64,000 bases of DNA from Bacteroidales bacterium. GTDB lineage: Bacteria > Bacteroidota > Bacteroidia > Bacteroidales > JAIOZK01. This document shows positions 17,457 to 25,467 of this stretch, piece by piece. Position 1 is the stretch's first letter, and each line of letters begins with the position of its first letter. Under the pieces are notes generated by a model. It saw nothing but the letters and a program-made list of their open reading frames with translations. It made no database searches and was not told where the DNA came from. A program made the position numbers and the translations under genes. Location: NCBI GenBank assembly GCA_021740625.1, contig JAIOZK010000003.1, forward strand, positions 62,001 to 126,000, in the 5' to 3' direction.

Positions 17457-19739
17457 ATGATCAAAACCTACTACATAAAATTCCTGTTATATCTTGGCTT
17501 GTTGATGCTTCCTCTGGCCGGCCAGGCACAGTTGTATATTGCAGGAACTGTGAACGATGAAAAAACAGGGGAGGGCATCCAAAACAAGGAAGTTAACATT
17601 GTGATTAATGACTCCCTCCTGCTTGATCCTCCTTTAATCACCGACAAATACGGGCAGTTTAAAGACACCCTCATGTCCGATTGCAAGATCAGCAATGTAC
17701 GTGCTTTTGTTTACGACTGTAAATATGAGGCCAGGCAGGTTCTGATAAATAATCCCGGTAACATTGCTCTTTTTAATTTTGATATTTGCACAAATAACCT
17801 GATTCACGTAGAATGCGAAGCACACTATATCATAGAACCCGATTCAAACAATGCATTTAAATTCAAGTTTTATAATAAAAGCATAGAACCGGATACGAAT
17901 CTTTATTATAAATACCTCTGGGATTTCGGGGATGGAACTTTTTCAAGCGAAGAAAATCCAGAACACATATATGAAGAAAGCGGATTGTATACGGTTTGCC
18001 TGAGAATACAGGATACGCTCGGCAACTGTGATGACGAATTCTGTGCTCCCCTGCAGGTGCCATACCAGGGAGAATGCAACGCTTCTTACACATATACCCA
18101 GCAGGGCCCTAATCCCCTGAATTACCAGTTTATCGATCTTTCGTACGGAAATTATTATTCATGGGAATGGGATTTCGGTGACGGAAATACTTCCAACCAA
18201 CCCAACCCAATGCATGCTTTTGAAGAACCCGGGGCATATTTCGTATGCTTACGGATCCATGATCAGACGCTTACATGCGACGATACTTTTTGTGATACTG
18301 TTTATGTAACCGGTACAGTGCAATGCTATGCTGATTACACATATGAGATCGATACGAACGATACCCGGAAAGTTTATTTTACCGATCAGTCGCTCGGAAA
18401 CGTAACCCAGTGGGAGTGGGATTTTGGTGACGGAAACACTTCCAGCCAGCAGAATCCAACCCATAAGTATAATGAAAATGGTAGTTACGAAGTTTGCTTG
18501 TGGGTTTCGAATGATGATACGCTGAACTGTTATGACGTATATTGCAAAACCATCACTATTCAGAGTACCGTTGAGTGCAATGCCGATTTCAATGCACATG
18601 TCGATTCAACTTCTGCTGTTCAAAACCTGTTTTATTTTGAGGATATGTCGACCGGCAATATTACCGCATGGCACTGGGATTTTGGAGACGGAACCTTTTC
18701 CGATGAGTCAGATCCCACACATGAATACCAGGAAAGCGGTACCTATGAAGTATGCCTGACCATAACAGGCCCTGATGATTGTTCTGATACACATTGCCAG
18801 ACTGTTCAAACCCTGAAATATTTTGACCTGGGCGGCCTGGTTTTCGCCGGTGATTATCCATTGAATAACCCAGTGCCAACAGGTGATACAGGCATCGCAT
18901 ACTTGTACAAAAAATATCCTGATAATCTTCATATGGCAGTGGATACCTTCAGGTTTTATCATGGAGGTTATTACTGGTTCGTGAATATTATTGAAGGGGA
19001 TTATATGCTTAAAATTAGCCTGACAGAACATTCCAGCAGGTATGAAGAGTATTTCCCAACTTATTTCAGTGATGAACTCAACTGGGTTGAGACCTCGGGC
19101 CTTCCCCTCTGGGACAGTAATTATTACTCTGCCAATGTACATTTAACACCAACTGTTCCGCTTCCTGATGGAAATTGTATGATCAGTGGAAATGTGCACT
19201 GGTGTGATACCAGTCAGTTTTCTTCATCAATGCGGGGAAAGCTGAATAGGATCATGGTGATGCTGGCAGATGAGTCAGATTCACCCTTGAAATATACTCA
19301 TACGGATCAATACGGGCAGTTTTCATTCAACGGATTGCCGAATGGTCATTACCGTATTTTTGCTGAAATGGCTGGTATGTACTCAACAGTTGAAAATATC
19401 GACCTGGAGAGTAATAACCATTTTTCAGGGGCTGAAATTGTGCTTTGTGAAAGCGAGATCATCGGTATTCCTGAAAACAATGAAGCGGATTTGCCACTGA
19501 TCAAATTGTATCCGAATCCTGCATCAGATTTTGTAAATTTAGAAGTAAAGAAAGTTTTTAAAGAACGCTTGTTTTTCTCGCTCTATAATTTGCTGGGTGC
19601 AGAAGTGCACAGTATGTCAATCGAAACAGAATCAAGCAGGCAAATTGAGCTGAACGGCATGCAGGATGGAATTTACTTTTACAGGATCAGCAATGAAAAC
19701 AATGAAGTAATTGTTACGGGTAAGATCATCAAAAACTAA
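17457..19739 (+). CDS. Four-PKD-domain T9SS surface protein (cassette B)
   Basis: A 760-residue protein with a signal peptide (FLLYLGLLMLPLAGQAQ), an N-terminal prealbumin-like domain, four tandem PKD domains at about residues 120-460 (each with WDFGDG) and a linker homologous to the cassette A protein (IEGDYMLKISL, YFPTYFSDELNW). A second prealbumin-like domain (GQFSFNGLPNGHYRIF) and a T9SS type A C-terminus (YPNPASDFVNLEV ... GIYFYRIS ... KIIKN) complete it. Each PKD repeat carries conserved cysteines: one at its start (EC/QC), one in VCL and a C-x(4-6)-C pair at its end. This suggests disulfide-stabilised modules. The expected role is surface adhesion. It ends the cassette; a structured 3' region follows. 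Confidence 0.85.
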   Translation: MIKTYYIKFLLYLGLLMLPLAGQAQLYIAGTVNDEKTGEGIQNKEVNIVINDSLLLDPPLITDKYGQFKDTLMSDCKISNVRAFVYDCKYEARQVLINNPGNIALFNFDICTNNLIHVECEAHYIIEPDSNNAFKFKFYNKSIEPDTNLYYKYLWDFGDGTFSSEENPEHIYEESGLYTVCLRIQDTLGNCDDEFCAPLQVPYQGECNASYTYTQQGPNPLNYQFIDLSYGNYYSWEWDFGDGNTSNQPNPMHAFEEPGAYFVCLRIHDQTLTCDDTFCDTVYVTGTVQCYADYTYEIDTNDTRKVYFTDQSLGNVTQWEWDFGDGNTSSQQNPTHKYNENGSYEVCLWVSNDDTLNCYDVYCKTITIQSTVECNADFNAHVDSTSAVQNLFYFEDMSTGNITAWHWDFGDGTFSDESDPTHEYQESGTYEVCLTITGPDDCSDTHCQTVQTLKYFDLGGLVFAGDYPLNNPVPTGDTGIAYLYKKYPDNLHMAVDTFRFYHGGYYWFVNIIEGDYMLKISLTEHSSRYEEYFPTYFSDELNWVETSGLPLWDSNYYSANVHLTPTVPLPDGNCMISGNVHWCDTSQFSSSMRGKLNRIMVMLADESDSPLKYTHTDQYGQFSFNGLPNGHYRIFAEMAGMYSTVENIDLESNNHFSGAEIVLCESEIIGIPENNEADLPLIKLYPNPASDFVNLEVKKVFKERLFFSLYNLLGAEVHSMSIETESSRQIELNGMQDGIYFYRISNENNEVIVTGKIIKN

Positions 19740-19896
19740 AAAATATGCCGGACAAGGCAACCTTTGTTCTTTACACATGTCTTTGCAATGTGTTTCTTAT
19801 TAGGGAATAACAATTACAAAACTGAACTAAAAAGAACACTTTACACAACAACCAGTAGTTTACATTTTGATGTCTTGGACATGGAAAGCTGTGTTT

Positions 19897-19990
19897 AACG
19901 AAGCCAAAGAGTTCTAGTATCTTACAAAATGCTTCGTTGACCAATTTTCAGAATTGCTGCACGAACCCGGGCGAAAGTCCGGGTTTTTTT
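19897..19990 (+). ncRNA. Candidate small RNA or structured 3' UTR
   Basis: In the 249-bp gap after the four-PKD gene, an 8-bp perfect inverted repeat (AACGAAGC at 19897-19904, GCTTCGTT at 19931-19938) is followed 26 nt later by a strong terminator. Hairpin plus terminator, well separated from the stop codon, could be a small RNA or the 3' end of the operon transcript. A near-match promoter (TACATTTTG, one base longer than TAnnTTTG) lies near 19861. No known RNA family was recognised. Confidence 0.3.
19964..19990 (+). terminator. Rho-independent terminator for rightward transcription
   Basis: The stem AACCCGG / CCGGGTT with an 8-nt loop is followed by a run of T. It overlaps the last bases of the leftward queD-like gene, so it ends rightward transcripts from sigma cassette B before they become antisense to queD. 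Confidence 0.85.
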
Positions 19991-20438
19991 ATTCATTATC
20001 ATCTGCAAACCATTCAGCGTAAGAGGTAACGGTCTCCCGTATTTTCAGGCTATGAAGCTTCACCCCCCTGGGTAATTTTTCTCTGATCCGGTTTACAAAG
20101 TCGATCAGGTAATTTTCCGTTGTTGGCTGGTAAGGTGTGACAATCACCTTCTCATAATTCTTTTTCAATTCGTTGATATGCGCCTGAGCAGTATGATGAC
20201 TGATCACCAGAGCGTGATCGAATTCATTGATGATTTGTCCCTTGACCAGAGCTTTCAGGTCTTTGAAGTCGATTACCATGCCTTTTTTGGGTGAGTCTTT
20301 TGAGGCAATGGGTTCTCCGATCACCGTTACGAATAATTCATATGAATGCCCGTGAATATTTTTGCAGGGCCCGTCATAACCCAGCAGGGCATGTGCCATC
20401 TCAAAATTGAATTGTTTGGTAAGTCTTATGTTAGCCAT
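19989..20438 (-). CDS. queD: 6-carboxytetrahydropterin synthase (QueD-like)
   Basis: A 149-residue member of the PTPS/QueD family. It is expected to convert 7,8-dihydroneopterin triphosphate to 6-carboxy-tetrahydropterin in queuosine/7-deazaguanine synthesis. Zinc ligands are His16, His29 and His31 (MAHALLGYDGPCKNIHGHSY), and Cys25 is the catalytic cysteine position. The C-terminal ET(V)TSYAEW stretch fits the substrate-binding glutamate region. Other queuosine genes are not nearby. It is last in a leftward group, 11 bp after the MntP-like gene. Family substrate differences (PTPS versus CPH4 synthase) cannot be settled by eye; in bacteria QueD is the usual role. Confidence 0.88.
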   Translation of the reverse strand: MANIRLTKQFNFEMAHALLGYDGPCKNIHGHSYELFVTVIGEPIASKDSPKKGMVIDFKDLKALVKGQIINEFDHALVISHHTAQAHINELKKNYEKVIVTPYQPTTENYLIDFVNRIREKLPRGVKLHSLKIRETVTSYAEWFADDNE

Positions 20439-20449
20439 GTGATTCGTTT

Positions 20450-21016
20450 TTAGATAAATCCTCCGGTTTTCTCAAAGAAAATAAACATTGCGTAAGCGAT
20501 CATCAGCAAGCCCCCGCTTATGTTCACACGGGATGCCATTGTAAAGTTGCCCTTTTTTTCTCCGTAGATCAGCGCGTTCCAGCTTACAAAAAGGCTGAAA
20601 AGGAACAGTATGCCTGCAACAATGAGCATTTCTGTTTTGGCAAAAGCAAAAGCAATTCCGGCAATAAAACCATCCATATTGGCTGCCAGGGCTGTTAAAA
20701 CCAGGATCAATGGTTTGCTTAATTGAAAGGATCTTTCACCGGGTTTTACTTTGATGGCATCAAAGATCATCTTCAATCCCAAAACCAGGAAAATTGCGAT
20801 CATGATCCAATAGCGGGATTCCCAGACCAGTGTACTGAACAAACTGGTTATCCAGAAACCCAGCAGCAGTAACAGACTCTTGAACAGTGCAAAGACCAGC
20901 GCGATCCTGAAACGATCTGAAGACTTATAACAGTACTCCACAGCGGCATCCATGAGCAATTTAAAAGAACTCAGCGACAATGCCAGGCTTAAGAGGATGA
21001 TCTCAAAATAGTTCAT
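20450..21016 (-). CDS. MntP/YtaF-like membrane protein, putative manganese efflux pump
   Basis: A 189-residue integral membrane protein with about six hydrophobic segments, starting at the ATG 1 bp after the preceding gene's stop. A longer frame from 21076 would overlap that gene and is unlikely. Layout resembles MntP: two related halves, the second containing the conserved TALAANMDGFIAGIAFA with its Asp. The matching motif in the first half (usually S-M-D-A-F) reads SLSSFKLLMDAA, so the acidic residue is displaced or missing. Mn(II) export is therefore plausible but not certain. It is located between the sulfoxide reductase and queD genes, probably co-transcribed. Confidence 0.6.
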   Translation of the reverse strand: MNYFEIILLSLALSLSSFKLLMDAAVEYCYKSSDRFRIALVFALFKSLLLLLGFWITSLFSTLVWESRYWIMIAIFLVLGLKMIFDAIKVKPGERSFQLSKPLILVLTALAANMDGFIAGIAFAFAKTEMLIVAGILFLFSLFVSWNALIYGEKKGNFTMASRVNISGGLLMIAYAMFIFFEKTGGFI

Positions 21017-21017
21017 G

Positions 21018-21476
21018 TTATTTGTGTTTCGCCAGCAAAGCAATGATCTTTTCCAGCCCTTTTGCATCTTCTTCATCGAAGGAGTTCAAATCCTTGCTAT
21101 CTACATCCAGTAATCCGATGATTTCATTTTTAGAATTCCTCACGGGTACAACAATCTCTGATTTTGATCTTGAATCGCATGCAATGTGCCCCGGGAATTT
21201 TTCAACATCCGGAACAATGATACTTGCTCCTTGATTGATCCCGGCCCAGCAAACACCTTTAGATTTTTCTAAATGTATGCAGGCCACAGGTCCCTGGTAA
21301 GGACCAACGATCAGTTCTCCCTCTACCAGGCGGTAAAAGCCCGTCCAGAAAAAATACTCCATTTTATGATGCAGTATGGCGACAATGGTAGCCATGTTGG
21401 CTGTAAGATCATCGCTGGGATCGATTTGTTCTTTGATCTGATTGTATAATCTTTCGTATCGCTTGATTTTATTCAT
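21018..21476 (-). CDS. GAF-domain free methionine-(R)-sulfoxide reductase
   Basis: A 152-residue single GAF domain protein. It should reduce free L-methionine-(R)-sulfoxide, repairing oxidised methionine in the cytoplasm. The three signature cysteines are Cys66, Cys76 and Cys100 (GPVACIHL, GVCWAG, GHIACDSRSKSEIVVP). Their spacing of 10 and 24 equals that of E. coli fRMsr (Cys84, 94, 118). The C-terminal IGLLDVDSKDLNSF motif also fits. The ATG sits directly behind the T run of a terminator hairpin, so there is no room for an ordinary leader. The gene overlaps no neighbour and is followed 1 bp later by the MntP-like gene. Confidence 0.9.
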   Translation of the reverse strand: MNKIKRYERLYNQIKEQIDPSDDLTANMATIVAILHHKMEYFFWTGFYRLVEGELIVGPYQGPVACIHLEKSKGVCWAGINQGASIIVPDVEKFPGHIACDSRSKSEIVVPVRNSKNEIIGLLDVDSKDLNSFDEEDAKGLEKIIALLAKHK

Positions 21477-21501
21477 AAAAAAAGGCAGTTCTAAAACTGC
21501 C
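21477..21501 (-). terminator. Terminator or attenuator between tnaA and the sulfoxide reductase gene
   Basis: Leftward, GGCAGTT-TTAG-AACTGCC is followed by seven T, the last of which abuts the ATG of the reductase gene. It is a textbook intrinsic terminator 33 bp after the tnaA stop. Confidence 0.88.
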
Positions 21502-21533
21502 TCAAAGATACGAACATTATTCGATAGTTTTTT

Positions 21534-22910
21534 CTAAACACGATCGAGCTCCACCGTAAAATGCCTGAGAATAGGGGCTTCCTCGATAATCTTAAGTCCT
21601 CGCTTGATTTCATGTCTTCTTTCGTAAACATTACCGAGGGCCGTAGCAACATAATCCATATGATTATTGGTATAAACCCTCCGAGGTACGGCCAGGCGTA
21701 AAAGCTCAAGTTTTGGATAACGGTTTTCCCTTGTCACAGGATCCCGGTCTGCCAGCAGGGTGCCTATTTCAACCCCTCTCACACCGCCTTCCAGGTATAA
21801 TTCAATGGCCAGGGTTTGGGCCTGGTATTGTTCCTGTGGGATATGATCGAGGAATTTTTTGGCATCTACAAAGATGGCATGTCCGCCAAAAGGAACCAGC
21901 ACGGGAACACCAAATTCCTGCATTCTCTTCCCCAACAAAGCGACCTGCCCTATCCTGGATTCAAGATAATTGAATTCAGTTCCTTCGTAAAGTCCTTGTG
22001 CAAGTGCATTCATGTCTCTGCCCGACATACCCCCATAGGTCACAAAGCCTTCAAACATGATGTTGTATGTGCTGGCCTCGCGATGCAAGTCCGGGTCGCG
22101 CATGGCGATAAAACCGCCCATGTTCACAATGGCATCTTTTTTACTGCTCATGGTCATGGCATCTGCATAAGAAAACATCTCACTGACAATTTCCCTGATG
22201 GACTTGTTTTCGTAGCCTTTTTCACGCTTTTTAATAAAATAGGCATTCTCGGCAAACCTGGCCGAATCGAAAACGATGGGAACTTTGTATTGATCTGCCA
22301 GTCTTTTCACCTCTTTCAGGTTTTGCATACTGACGGGTTGTCCTCCGGCAGTATTACAGGTGAGCGTTACCACGATCATGGGTATGTGCTCACGGGGATT
22401 GCTGTCGAGCACAAATTCCAGCTTATCCAAATCAATATTCCCTTTAAATGGATGTTCCTTTGTTGTGTCGAAAGCCTCATCAATGGTGCAATCAACGGCT
22501 GTTGCTTTTCTGAATTCAATGTGTCCCTTAGTGGTATCGAAATGTGAATTTCCGGGAATGAAATCCCCTTTTTTCACCAGTACCGAAAAGAGTACATTTT
22601 CCGCGGCTCTTCCCTGGTGTGTTGGGAGGAAATATTCAAAACCGGTGATTTCCTGGATGGCATTTTTCAGTTTATAATAGGAGGAGGCTCCGGCGTAGCT
22701 TTCATCTCCAAGCATCATTTCTGCCCACTGCCTGTCGCTCATAGCACCGGTACCCGAATCGGTCAGGAGATCGATAAACACCTGTTCGCTTTTCAGGTTG
22801 AAAAGATTGTATCGTGCCTCTGATATCCATTTTATTCTTTCTTCCCGCGTGCTTTTGCGAATGTTTTCAACCATTTTTATTTTGTGGGATTCAGCATAAG
22901 GTAACTTCAT
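21534..22910 (-). CDS. tnaA: Tryptophanase (tryptophan indole-lyase)
   Basis: A 458-residue PLP enzyme of the beta-eliminating lyase family that converts L-tryptophan to indole, pyruvate and ammonia. Family hallmarks: FIDLLTDSGTGAMS, PTHQGRAAEN, DSARFAENAYFIK and the PLP lysine Lys258 in MSSKKDAIVNMGGF. Three positions that separate tryptophanase from tyrosine phenol-lyase favour tryptophanase: Asp125 in HFDTTKGH (Thr in TPL), Val380 in GVRGVEIG (Arg in TPL) and His450 in ILRHFTVEL (Phe in TPL). No leader peptide like TnaC was seen upstream. The upstream sequence has TATATTTA close to the ATG, one mismatch from a -7 box. The gene is followed by its own terminator. Confidence 0.93.
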   Translation of the reverse strand: MKLPYAESHKIKMVENIRKSTREERIKWISEARYNLFNLKSEQVFIDLLTDSGTGAMSDRQWAEMMLGDESYAGASSYYKLKNAIQEITGFEYFLPTHQGRAAENVLFSVLVKKGDFIPGNSHFDTTKGHIEFRKATAVDCTIDEAFDTTKEHPFKGNIDLDKLEFVLDSNPREHIPMIVVTLTCNTAGGQPVSMQNLKEVKRLADQYKVPIVFDSARFAENAYFIKKREKGYENKSIREIVSEMFSYADAMTMSSKKDAIVNMGGFIAMRDPDLHREASTYNIMFEGFVTYGGMSGRDMNALAQGLYEGTEFNYLESRIGQVALLGKRMQEFGVPVLVPFGGHAIFVDAKKFLDHIPQEQYQAQTLAIELYLEGGVRGVEIGTLLADRDPVTRENRYPKLELLRLAVPRRVYTNNHMDYVATALGNVYERRHEIKRGLKIIEEAPILRHFTVELDRV

Positions 22911-23192
22911 CGCTAAATATAATTTGGTTCATGAATAAATGACTTAATAAAAGGTGTGATTTTTATTTAGGCGATGGGATGATAGCTGTCCCGGTCCTTG
23001 ATGTTAAGGAAAATGTATTCCTTCTGTATTTTCGACAATCTGATCAAAAGGGCTTGAGTTTCATTCGATAACAAAATTAGAAAAAATTTTGAAGATGAAA
23101 AGCATAATCCTGATAATGATCTGTTAACATACTGAAACAAAGCAGTTTTTTTCTAAATTGCAACCCTTTCAAATTCCTTTTGTCATTAGTAA

Positions 23193-23765
23193 GTGAATGT
23201 AAAACAACAGAAATCGGCTGAGGTGCAGACGGATATCCACAGAGATATTATAGAAAGCAGTAAGCAGGGGAACCTGAAGGCACAGTATAAGTTGTACCAG
23301 CTTTATGCAAAAGCTATGTACAACATAGCCTGCAGGATGATGAACAGACGGGAAGCGGCCGAGGATATTTTACAGGATGCATTTACAGATGCCTTTCATC
23401 GATTGCATACCTTCCGGTACGAATCAAGTTTCGGAAGCTGGATAAAACGCATCGTGATCAACAAATGCATCAACGAGATCAAAAAGAAGAAAGCTGATCT
23501 GGAGTTCTTTGACGAGATGGGATGTTTTGAGAATGAGCAGGATACGGATGAGGGAGATTATGAGCAAGGACTGTCGGTGGCCCATGTAAAGAAAGCCATG
23601 GAAGTTCTGCCTGATGGCAGCCGCATGATCTTTTCACTCTATCTGCTGGAAGGATATGATCACCGGGAGATTGCCCAGATCTTGAATACCAGCGAATCGA
23701 ACTCCAAATCACAATATATGCGTGCAAAGCGACGGGTAAAAGAAGTACTAAAAGAAATGATATGA
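23193..23765 (+). CDS. ECF-type RNA polymerase sigma factor (third locus)
   Basis: A 190-residue ECF sigma factor starting at a GTG; stops lie directly upstream in frame, and no good ATG exists before region 2. Region 2 shows EAAEDILQDAFTDAF and SSFGSWIKRIVINKCINE. Region 4 shows EGYDHREIAQILNTSESNSKSQYMRAKRRV. It overlaps the anti-sigma gene by the ATGA type, implying coupled translation. It is more distant from the two cassette sigma factors than those are from each other. It probably controls the surface-protein operon that follows it. Confidence 0.93.
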   Translation: MNVKQQKSAEVQTDIHRDIIESSKQGNLKAQYKLYQLYAKAMYNIACRMMNRREAAEDILQDAFTDAFHRLHTFRYESSFGSWIKRIVINKCINEIKKKKADLEFFDEMGCFENEQDTDEGDYEQGLSVAHVKKAMEVLPDGSRMIFSLYLLEGYDHREIAQILNTSESNSKSQYMRAKRRVKEVLKEMI

Positions 23766-24334
23766 AAAAGGATAAACTGGAACAATTTGTCAGCAACAAC
23801 CGCGAAGCTTTTGATGAATTGAAACCTGATCCGAAGATCTGGAAAGGGATTCAAAATGATATGCAGCCTCCAGGGAAATTGCACTGGAAAAGGATCCTAT
23901 GGCGGGCGGCTGCCGTGCTGGTCATTTTTACGGCTTCATATTTCTTTCACGACCTGGTGAATCAGGATACGGCAAACAATAGTATTGTCCAACATGAAGA
24001 GGCCGATCCGGAAAGCCTTGACCAGGCAAAAACTTTCATCGAAGCCGAAGCTTATTATACTTCACAAATCGGGACCAAAAAGAAAGAAGTGTATCGCATT
24101 GCCGGGAAAAACAGCTCCGTTGCAAAAGAACTTGATGTGGAATTTGATGAACTCAACCAGGTTCTTAAGGAACTGAAAAGAGACCTGAACGACAATGCCT
24201 CAAACACTGAGGTGCTGGAAGCTATGATACAGAACTACCGCCTGAAACTGATGATCCTTGAGGAAATGCTATCGCAACTGAATGAATCGAAAATCGCAAA
24301 TGAAGAAAGGGAAAACGATGAATACGAGCTGTAG
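23762..24334 (+). CDS. Anti-sigma-like single-pass membrane protein
   Basis: A 190-residue protein that overlaps the sigma gene's stop by 4 bp (ATGA). The N-terminal 40 residues are cytoplasmic in character and carry P22-x4-W27-x2-I30 (ELKPDPKIWKGIQ), the motif also seen in the two other sigma-linked membrane proteins of this window. A transmembrane helix lies at about 43-62 (AAAVLVIFTASYFF). The extracytoplasmic half is strongly charged and probably coiled-coil (FDELNQVLKELKRDLND, LKLMILEEMLSQLNES). It is expected to hold the sigma factor inactive at the inner membrane until an envelope signal arrives. No zinc-binding HxxxCxxC motif is present. Confidence 0.8.
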   Translation: MKKDKLEQFVSNNREAFDELKPDPKIWKGIQNDMQPPGKLHWKRILWRAAAVLVIFTASYFFHDLVNQDTANNSIVQHEEADPESLDQAKTFIEAEAYYTSQIGTKKKEVYRIAGKNSSVAKELDVEFDELNQVLKELKRDLNDNASNTEVLEAMIQNYRLKLMILEEMLSQLNESKIANEERENDEYEL

Positions 24335-25418
24335 ATCTATTTTCGTCCTGGGCATCTTTGGCCTGCTGGCGCTCAATACCATGTCGCAGGATTTTGAAAA
24401 AAGCCGGAACCTGGAAAAGACTTTCCCCCTCAAGACCGGCACCGAGATCCGTATTATCAATAAATACGGAAATATTCACCTCATGAACTGGGAAAAGGAT
24501 TCTGTTAAATTCGAGATCGAGATGCAGGTGAGTGCCAACAAAATGCACAAAGTTGATAAAGTATTTGAAAATATTGGTTTTGACTTCACGGCAACTAAAT
24601 ACTATATCATTGCACAGACTGTTTTTAACAATGAATCATCATACTTTTGGCGTGAAATCTCTGATTTTGCCAATATGCTTTTTAAGGGAGGCTCGCAGGC
24701 CAGCATCAACTACACTGTGTATTTACCGGATGTTAACAGCATTGATATCCAGAACAAATTTGGAAATGTTTATACCGGAAATCATACCGGCGACTTCAGA
24801 TTGACCCTTTCCAACGGAGATTTCAGGGCCAACCATATTGAAAATGCCTCTCTGCTGGATCTTGACTTCGGAAAAACTACAATCAACTCACTGGAAAACG
24901 GCCGGATTGACCTGGGTTATGGTGACCTGGATATCAAAACAGCCGGGAAACTCAATGTTGTCAGCAAGTCCTCTACCCTCCTCATTGAAGAAATAAATGA
25001 ACTTGACCTGGATTCCCGCAGGGATAAAATATATATCAGCTCCTTGTCAAAACTGAACGGGAAGTCTTCATTTTCTTATATCAATATAAAAGAACTCCAG
25101 CATGAAGCCATAATGAATTCAAGTTATGGTGATCTGAATATCGACAAACTAAATGCTTCTTTCCAGTTGATCAATTTCATTTCCGAATACACCGAAATCC
25201 AGCTGGGAATCCCAGAAAAGGCATATTATGATGTGGAAATCAACTACAACAGGAAAACATACATGGTGCTTCCACTAAGCATGGAGCCACTGGGCCGAAA
25301 GCAGGTGGGAACGGATGAGGAATATGTTATCAACGGAACGATCGGTGAGGAAGAAAGTCCTGCTTCCCTGCTCAAAATATCAGTTGTGGCAGGTTCCCTG
25401 CAAATTTTTGAAAATTGA
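24300..25418 (+). CDS. DUF4097-type beta-strand repeat surface protein
   Basis: About 372 residues from the ATG at 24300, overlapping the anti-sigma gene's end by 35 bp; the ATG at 24318 is an alternative. A signal peptide (SIFVLGIFGLLALNTMSQ) leads it. The body is a series of short, regularly spaced strands of the DUF4097/adhesin type (GTEIRIINKYGNIHLMNW, IQNKFGNVYTGNH, SSYGDLNIDKL), predicting a beta-helix or beta-solenoid. It is probably periplasmic or surface-exposed. It is in the third sigma operon, ahead of the head-GIN lipoprotein, an arrangement I recall as common in Bacteroidota. The molecular role is unknown. Confidence 0.75.
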   Translation: MKKGKTMNTSCRSIFVLGIFGLLALNTMSQDFEKSRNLEKTFPLKTGTEIRIINKYGNIHLMNWEKDSVKFEIEMQVSANKMHKVDKVFENIGFDFTATKYYIIAQTVFNNESSYFWREISDFANMLFKGGSQASINYTVYLPDVNSIDIQNKFGNVYTGNHTGDFRLTLSNGDFRANHIENASLLDLDFGKTTINSLENGRIDLGYGDLDIKTAGKLNVVSKSSTLLIEEINELDLDSRRDKIYISSLSKLNGKSSFSYINIKELQHEAIMNSSYGDLNIDKLNASFQLINFISEYTEIQLGIPEKAYYDVEINYNRKTYMVLPLSMEPLGRKQVGTDEEYVINGTIGEEESPASLLKISVVAGSLQIFEN

Positions 25419-25467
25419 TTGCAACCCTTATTCAAGTGAAGTGTCATTAATGGTAAAAGCTGAAAAA

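Noticed and set aside
21534-22910. Tyrosine phenol-lyase instead of tryptophanase.
   Set aside because: Asp125, Val380 and His450 match tryptophanase at the three positions that separate the two enzymes.
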